This document shows, piece after piece, positions 43,301 to 45,071 of a DNA stretch of 45,071 nt. The notes under the pieces were generated by a model, which saw only the letters and a list, made by a program, of their open reading frames with translations, had not been told where the DNA came from and searched no databases. The translations under genes and the position numbers were made by a program. The DNA comes from Streptomyces albospinus (lineage in GTDB: Bacteria; Actinomycetota; Actinomycetes; Streptomycetales; Streptomycetaceae): positions 1-45,071 of the forward strand of contig NZ_BMRP01000050.1 of assembly GCF_014648695.1 (NCBI RefSeq), given 5' to 3'. The stretch's first letter is position 1. The number at the start of each line of letters is the position of its first letter.

Positions 43301-45071
43301 TGCCGGGCGCGGCCCGCGCACCGTCCGTGAGGAACTCCTGCTCGCCTTGTTCACCGACGTCCTCGGCACCGACGGCATCGGCGTACACGACGACTTCTTC
43401 GCCCTCGGTGGGCATTCGCTCCTGGCGACCCGCCTGGTCAGCCGCGCGCGCTCGGCACTCGACGCCGAACTGGACGTGCGCACGCTCTTCCAGCACCCGA
43501 CCGTCAGCGAACTCGCCACCGCGCTGGACACGGCCGACCGGGCGCGGGCCGCCCTCGTACGCGAGGAGCGTCCGCGAGACCTCCCGTTGTCCTTCGCGCA
43601 GCAGCGCCTGTGGTTCCTCAATCGGCTCGAAGGGCCCGGCGCCACGTACAACATCCCGCTCGTGCTGCGGCTCGACGGCCCCCTGGAACTTGATGCGCTG
43701 CGCGCCGGGCTCGCCGATGTCGTCGAGCGCCACGAGACCCTGCGCACCGTCTTCGTCGAGGAAGGCGGAGCACCGCGCCAGCATGTGTACGACGCGGCGG
43801 AAGCAGCCGGCCTGGTGCCGCTGCGCTTCGAGGAGGCGCCGGGCGGCGGAGATCCGGCCGCGGTCGAGCAGTGGGCCGCCGAAATGGTTCTGTCCGCGGC
43901 GACCGAAGCCTTCGACGTCGTATCGGAAGACCCCGCGATACGGGTGCGGTTGCTGCGGTTGGGTGCCGAGGCGCATGTACTGGTGCTGGTGGTGCATCAC
44001 ATTGCTGCGGATGGCTGGTCGTTGGCGCCCTTGGCCAGAGATCTGGGCGCGGCCTATCGGTCGCGTGCTGTGGGCAGGGCTCCTGACTGGTCGCCGTTGC
44101 CGGTGCAGTACGCCGACTACACCCTGTGGCAGCGGCGCATGCTGGGCGAGGAGTCCGACGCCGAGAGTCTGACGGCACGGCAGCTGGACTTCTGGCGCCG
44201 AGCACTGGCCGGCGCGCCCGAAACGCTGGCACTTCCGCTGGACCGGCCCCGGCCTGCTGTTTCGCAGCACCGTGGTGACGCTGCTCCCTTCCTCGTCTCG
44301 GCGGAGGTGCACCGGGGGCTTGTCGAGTTGGCGCGGTCGTGCGGGTGCACGTTGTTCATGGTGGTGCAGGCGGCGGTGTCGGTGTTGTTGTCCCGGCATG
44401 GTGCCGGTGACGATGTCCCGCTCGGCACGGCGGTGGCCGGCCGGAGCGATGAGGCCCTGGATGATCTGGTCGGGTTCTTCGTCAACACCCTCGTGCTGCG
44501 CACCGATGTGTCGGGGGATCCCACCTTCCGTGAACTGCTCCACCGTGTGAGGGAGTTCGACCTCGCCGCCTACGCCCATGGGGACGTGCCGTTCGACCGC
44601 GTCGTGGAGGCGTTGAATCCGGCACGCTCGCAGAGCCATCATCCGCTCTTCCAGGTCATGCTGGTCCTCCAGAACCAGGCCGCCGCCGACCTGGACCTGC
44701 CGGGTGTCACGGTGACCGGTCAGCCCGTTCACACGGGTGTCAGTAAATTCGACCTCACCTTCTCGCTCACCGAAACCCACGACGAGGCCGGCCGGCCCGC
44801 CGGAGTGGACGGGTACCTGGAGTACTCCACCGAGCTGTTCGAGGCCGGTACCGCGCGGGCGCTGGCCGATCGGCTGTCGCGGCTGCTGGCAGCAGTGATC
44901 GCCGAGTCCGACCAACCGGTGCACGACATCGAGCTGTTGGACGCGCACGAACGCGCCGTCGTGCGCCAACAGGGGCAAGGCGACGTCCGTCAGGTGCCGG
45001 CATCGACGATGACGGAGCTCTTCAGCGCGCAGGTGGCACGCACTCCGGATGCGGTGGCGGTCCGTGACGGT
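40317..45071 (+). CDS. non-ribosomal peptide synthetase, C-A-PCP-C-(A), runs off the window
   Basis: Partial: 1585 codons visible from ATG 40317 with no stop. C1 (about 5-430): 'LPLTMSQQGVWYGQQLDPQS', 'HHIVMDG' (138-144, catalytic His139). A1 (about 490-980): 'LTYGELEEFSG', 'MFTSGSTGVPKG' (from 645), 'YGPTETTTFAT', 'YRTGD' (870-874) and 'NGKVDRRAL' with Lys980. PCP1: 'FFALGGHSLLATRL', Ser1034. C2 (about 1085-1540): 'SFAQQRLWFLNRLEG', 'HHIAADGWS' (1227 on). At the right edge 'MTELFSAQVARTPDAVAV' begins A2. Aligned by eye to GrsA, the pocket reads D-A-F-T-C-G-V-T-F-K, hydrophobic-type and nearest in memory to valine-like codes; this is tentative. Starting with a C domain suggests acceptance of an acyl or upstream-loaded starter. 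MbtH is just upstream. Confidence 0.95.
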   Translation, partial: MQKNHARLLPLTMSQQGVWYGQQLDPQSPKYNIGECIEIQGPLDEALFVASLEKVSSGCDSLNTEFVEQGDGIHQRVVRTSPGRPRVIDLSAEADPAAAAEHFMAADMATAGTPVAPHHAFVLLTLGPDRHYWYIRYHHIVMDGLGGSVLARKVADTYAAAMRGEEAPELFAPLSALVDDEMAYRQSPDFERDRAYWTEKFADFARSGRDTGNALLATDRRAGDDASIPRRVPSRPGNGSEEHSVRGNHLHRGETLDPQVMDGLRGLAAATRTTWAVVFVSALAAYLSRVTGTGDVTIGLASNGRPGRLRAIPGMTANILPLRVQITPGMTVEALVRAVAAEMRLALRHRRYSREQLARDLRITGDAARLCDVVVNVMPYEYDLDFAGSAGVSRLLSTGPVDDVSLFISERSEGKGPLIGFDVNPELYRPEDVRPHQQGITTLVAELSRADATSPLSRLAMLDEQTAGQVLAAGRGAHLERRDREPARCASLPGLFAARVAADRCAVAVSGGGVVLTYGELEEFSGALASCLVGCGVAAEDGVGVLLGRSAAVVTASLAAVRAGGAYVPLDIRWPAERLRQTAHGAGLRVLIVGEELAGHAWAEEVRASLPVVVVDAVGRVVDAAPAQAASLPSVAGGGQLAYVMFTSGSTGVPKGVGVSHADVAALAADSAWTDGVADAVLLHSAYVFDASTFEIWVPLLNGGRVVIAPEGTLEPHVLHDIVTTENVTALFLTTALFNVIAEVDPQALTGVRAVCTGGERAAPRAMQHLARELPGTRVHHVYGPTETTTFATRYHVTPDTPTGPPPIGYPLDGMRAYVLDSALGLVPPGVAGELYLAGHGVARGYTGRPGLTATRFVADPFDPSGGRMYRTGDLVRWDADGRLVYLSRADDQVKLRGHRIEPGEIEGVLAGLPSVVSACVVVREDLPGDRQLVGYVVPADDCPVDESALSASVARALPPYMVPSVFVALATLPLTPNGKVDRRALPAPRVPERTAGRGPRTVREELLLALFTDVLGTDGIGVHDDFFALGGHSLLATRLVSRARSALDAELDVRTLFQHPTVSELATALDTADRARAALVREERPRDLPLSFAQQRLWFLNRLEGPGATYNIPLVLRLDGPLELDALRAGLADVVERHETLRTVFVEEGGAPRQHVYDAAEAAGLVPLRFEEAPGGGDPAAVEQWAAEMVLSAATEAFDVVSEDPAIRVRLLRLGAEAHVLVLVVHHIAADGWSLAPLARDLGAAYRSRAVGRAPDWSPLPVQYADYTLWQRRMLGEESDAESLTARQLDFWRRALAGAPETLALPLDRPRPAVSQHRGDAAPFLVSAEVHRGLVELARSCGCTLFMVVQAAVSVLLSRHGAGDDVPLGTAVAGRSDEALDDLVGFFVNTLVLRTDVSGDPTFRELLHRVREFDLAAYAHGDVPFDRVVEALNPARSQSHHPLFQVMLVLQNQAAADLDLPGVTVTGQPVHTGVSKFDLTFSLTETHDEAGRPAGVDGYLEYSTELFEAGTARALADRLSRLLAAVIAESDQPVHDIELLDAHERAVVRQQGQGDVRQVPASTMTELFSAQVARTPDAVAVRDG

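Noticed and set aside
41790..44978. 1062-codon minus-strand open frame
   Set aside because: Shadow of the NRPS gene; His/Arg/Gln-rich translation without motifs.
1..45071. tRNA, rRNA, riboswitch, CRISPR array or phage attachment site
   Set aside because: No cloverleaf-like sequence, no regularly spaced direct repeats and no integrase gene were seen on reading through both strands; small RNAs cannot be excluded without covariance searches.
40317..45071. Possibility that the NRPS belongs to the enediyne-type locus
   Set aside because: The loci are 20 kb apart, separated by sulfur, sigma-factor and decayed genes on both strands; nothing in the sequence links them.

Overview
The window looks like a Streptomyces (or close actinomycete) chromosome arm. 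It has very high GC with strong third-position GC, GTG/TTG starts, Streptomyces-type secreted and tail-anchored proteins, an LAxTG-type surface protein, an ECF sigma/anti-sigma pair and two secondary-metabolism loci. Many genes are broken (frameshifts, in-frame stops, N-terminal truncations, insertion-sequence scraps), as expected of accessory, possibly subtelomeric, DNA.

Left part (1-10.7 kb): a flavin-oxidoreductase fusion remnant, gene scraps, a small secreted protein (2488-2970, minus), a secreted HExxH metalloprotease (3941-5695), a frameshifted DUF6980-like gene, an intact GNAT acetyltransferase (6276-7223), then a graveyard of IS630, IS110 and ISL3-like remnants, a frameshifted coiled-coil protein and a DinB/TIGR03086-type gene with two compensating frameshifts.

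Polyketide locus (10.7-20.6 kb): a small unknown ORF, an intact 1953-aa enediyne-type iterative PKS (KS-AT-ACP-KR-DH-PPTase, 11245-17106), an enediyne hotdog thioesterase 2 bp downstream, an MMPL exporter, and a convergent, C-terminally degenerate MerR regulator. The usual enediyne companions (UnbL/UnbU/UnbV) are not in the window. This compact PKS-thioesterase-exporter cassette is the most interesting system here. By precedent a PKSE/thioesterase pair alone releases a linear polyene; whether this one does is inference.

Middle (21.5-31 kb): a two-gene minus-strand operon for a secreted papain-like cysteine protease and a C-terminally membrane-anchored secreted protein, ending at a perfect 18-bp hairpin; a decayed ABC exporter/Ser-Thr kinase pair (Walker A Ser to Pro, catalytic Asp to Asn, in-frame TAA); a 4-TM protein, an ECF sigma factor and its zinc anti-sigma factor; an alpha/beta hydrolase-membrane pseudogene; and a small tail-anchored Cys-rich protein.

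Sulfur module (31.5-35.1 kb): a persulfide dioxygenase-rhodanese fusion, a rhodanese with Ser in place of the catalytic Cys, a TauE/SafE permease, a divergent CsoR/CstR-type repressor and a membrane rhodanese. Three ATACCC-(n)-GGGTAT palindromes upstream of the two transcription units are the probable repressor operators. The set resembles reactive-sulfur (cst-like) detoxification operons.

Right end (35.3-45 kb): a quinone-oxidoreductase-like MDR enzyme, an ALF-repeat LAxTG protein with its terminator, an IS5-type scrap, and the start of an NRPS cluster: MbtH (39763-39981) followed by an NRPS gene (40317 to beyond the window edge) with C-A-PCP-C and the first residues of a second A domain.
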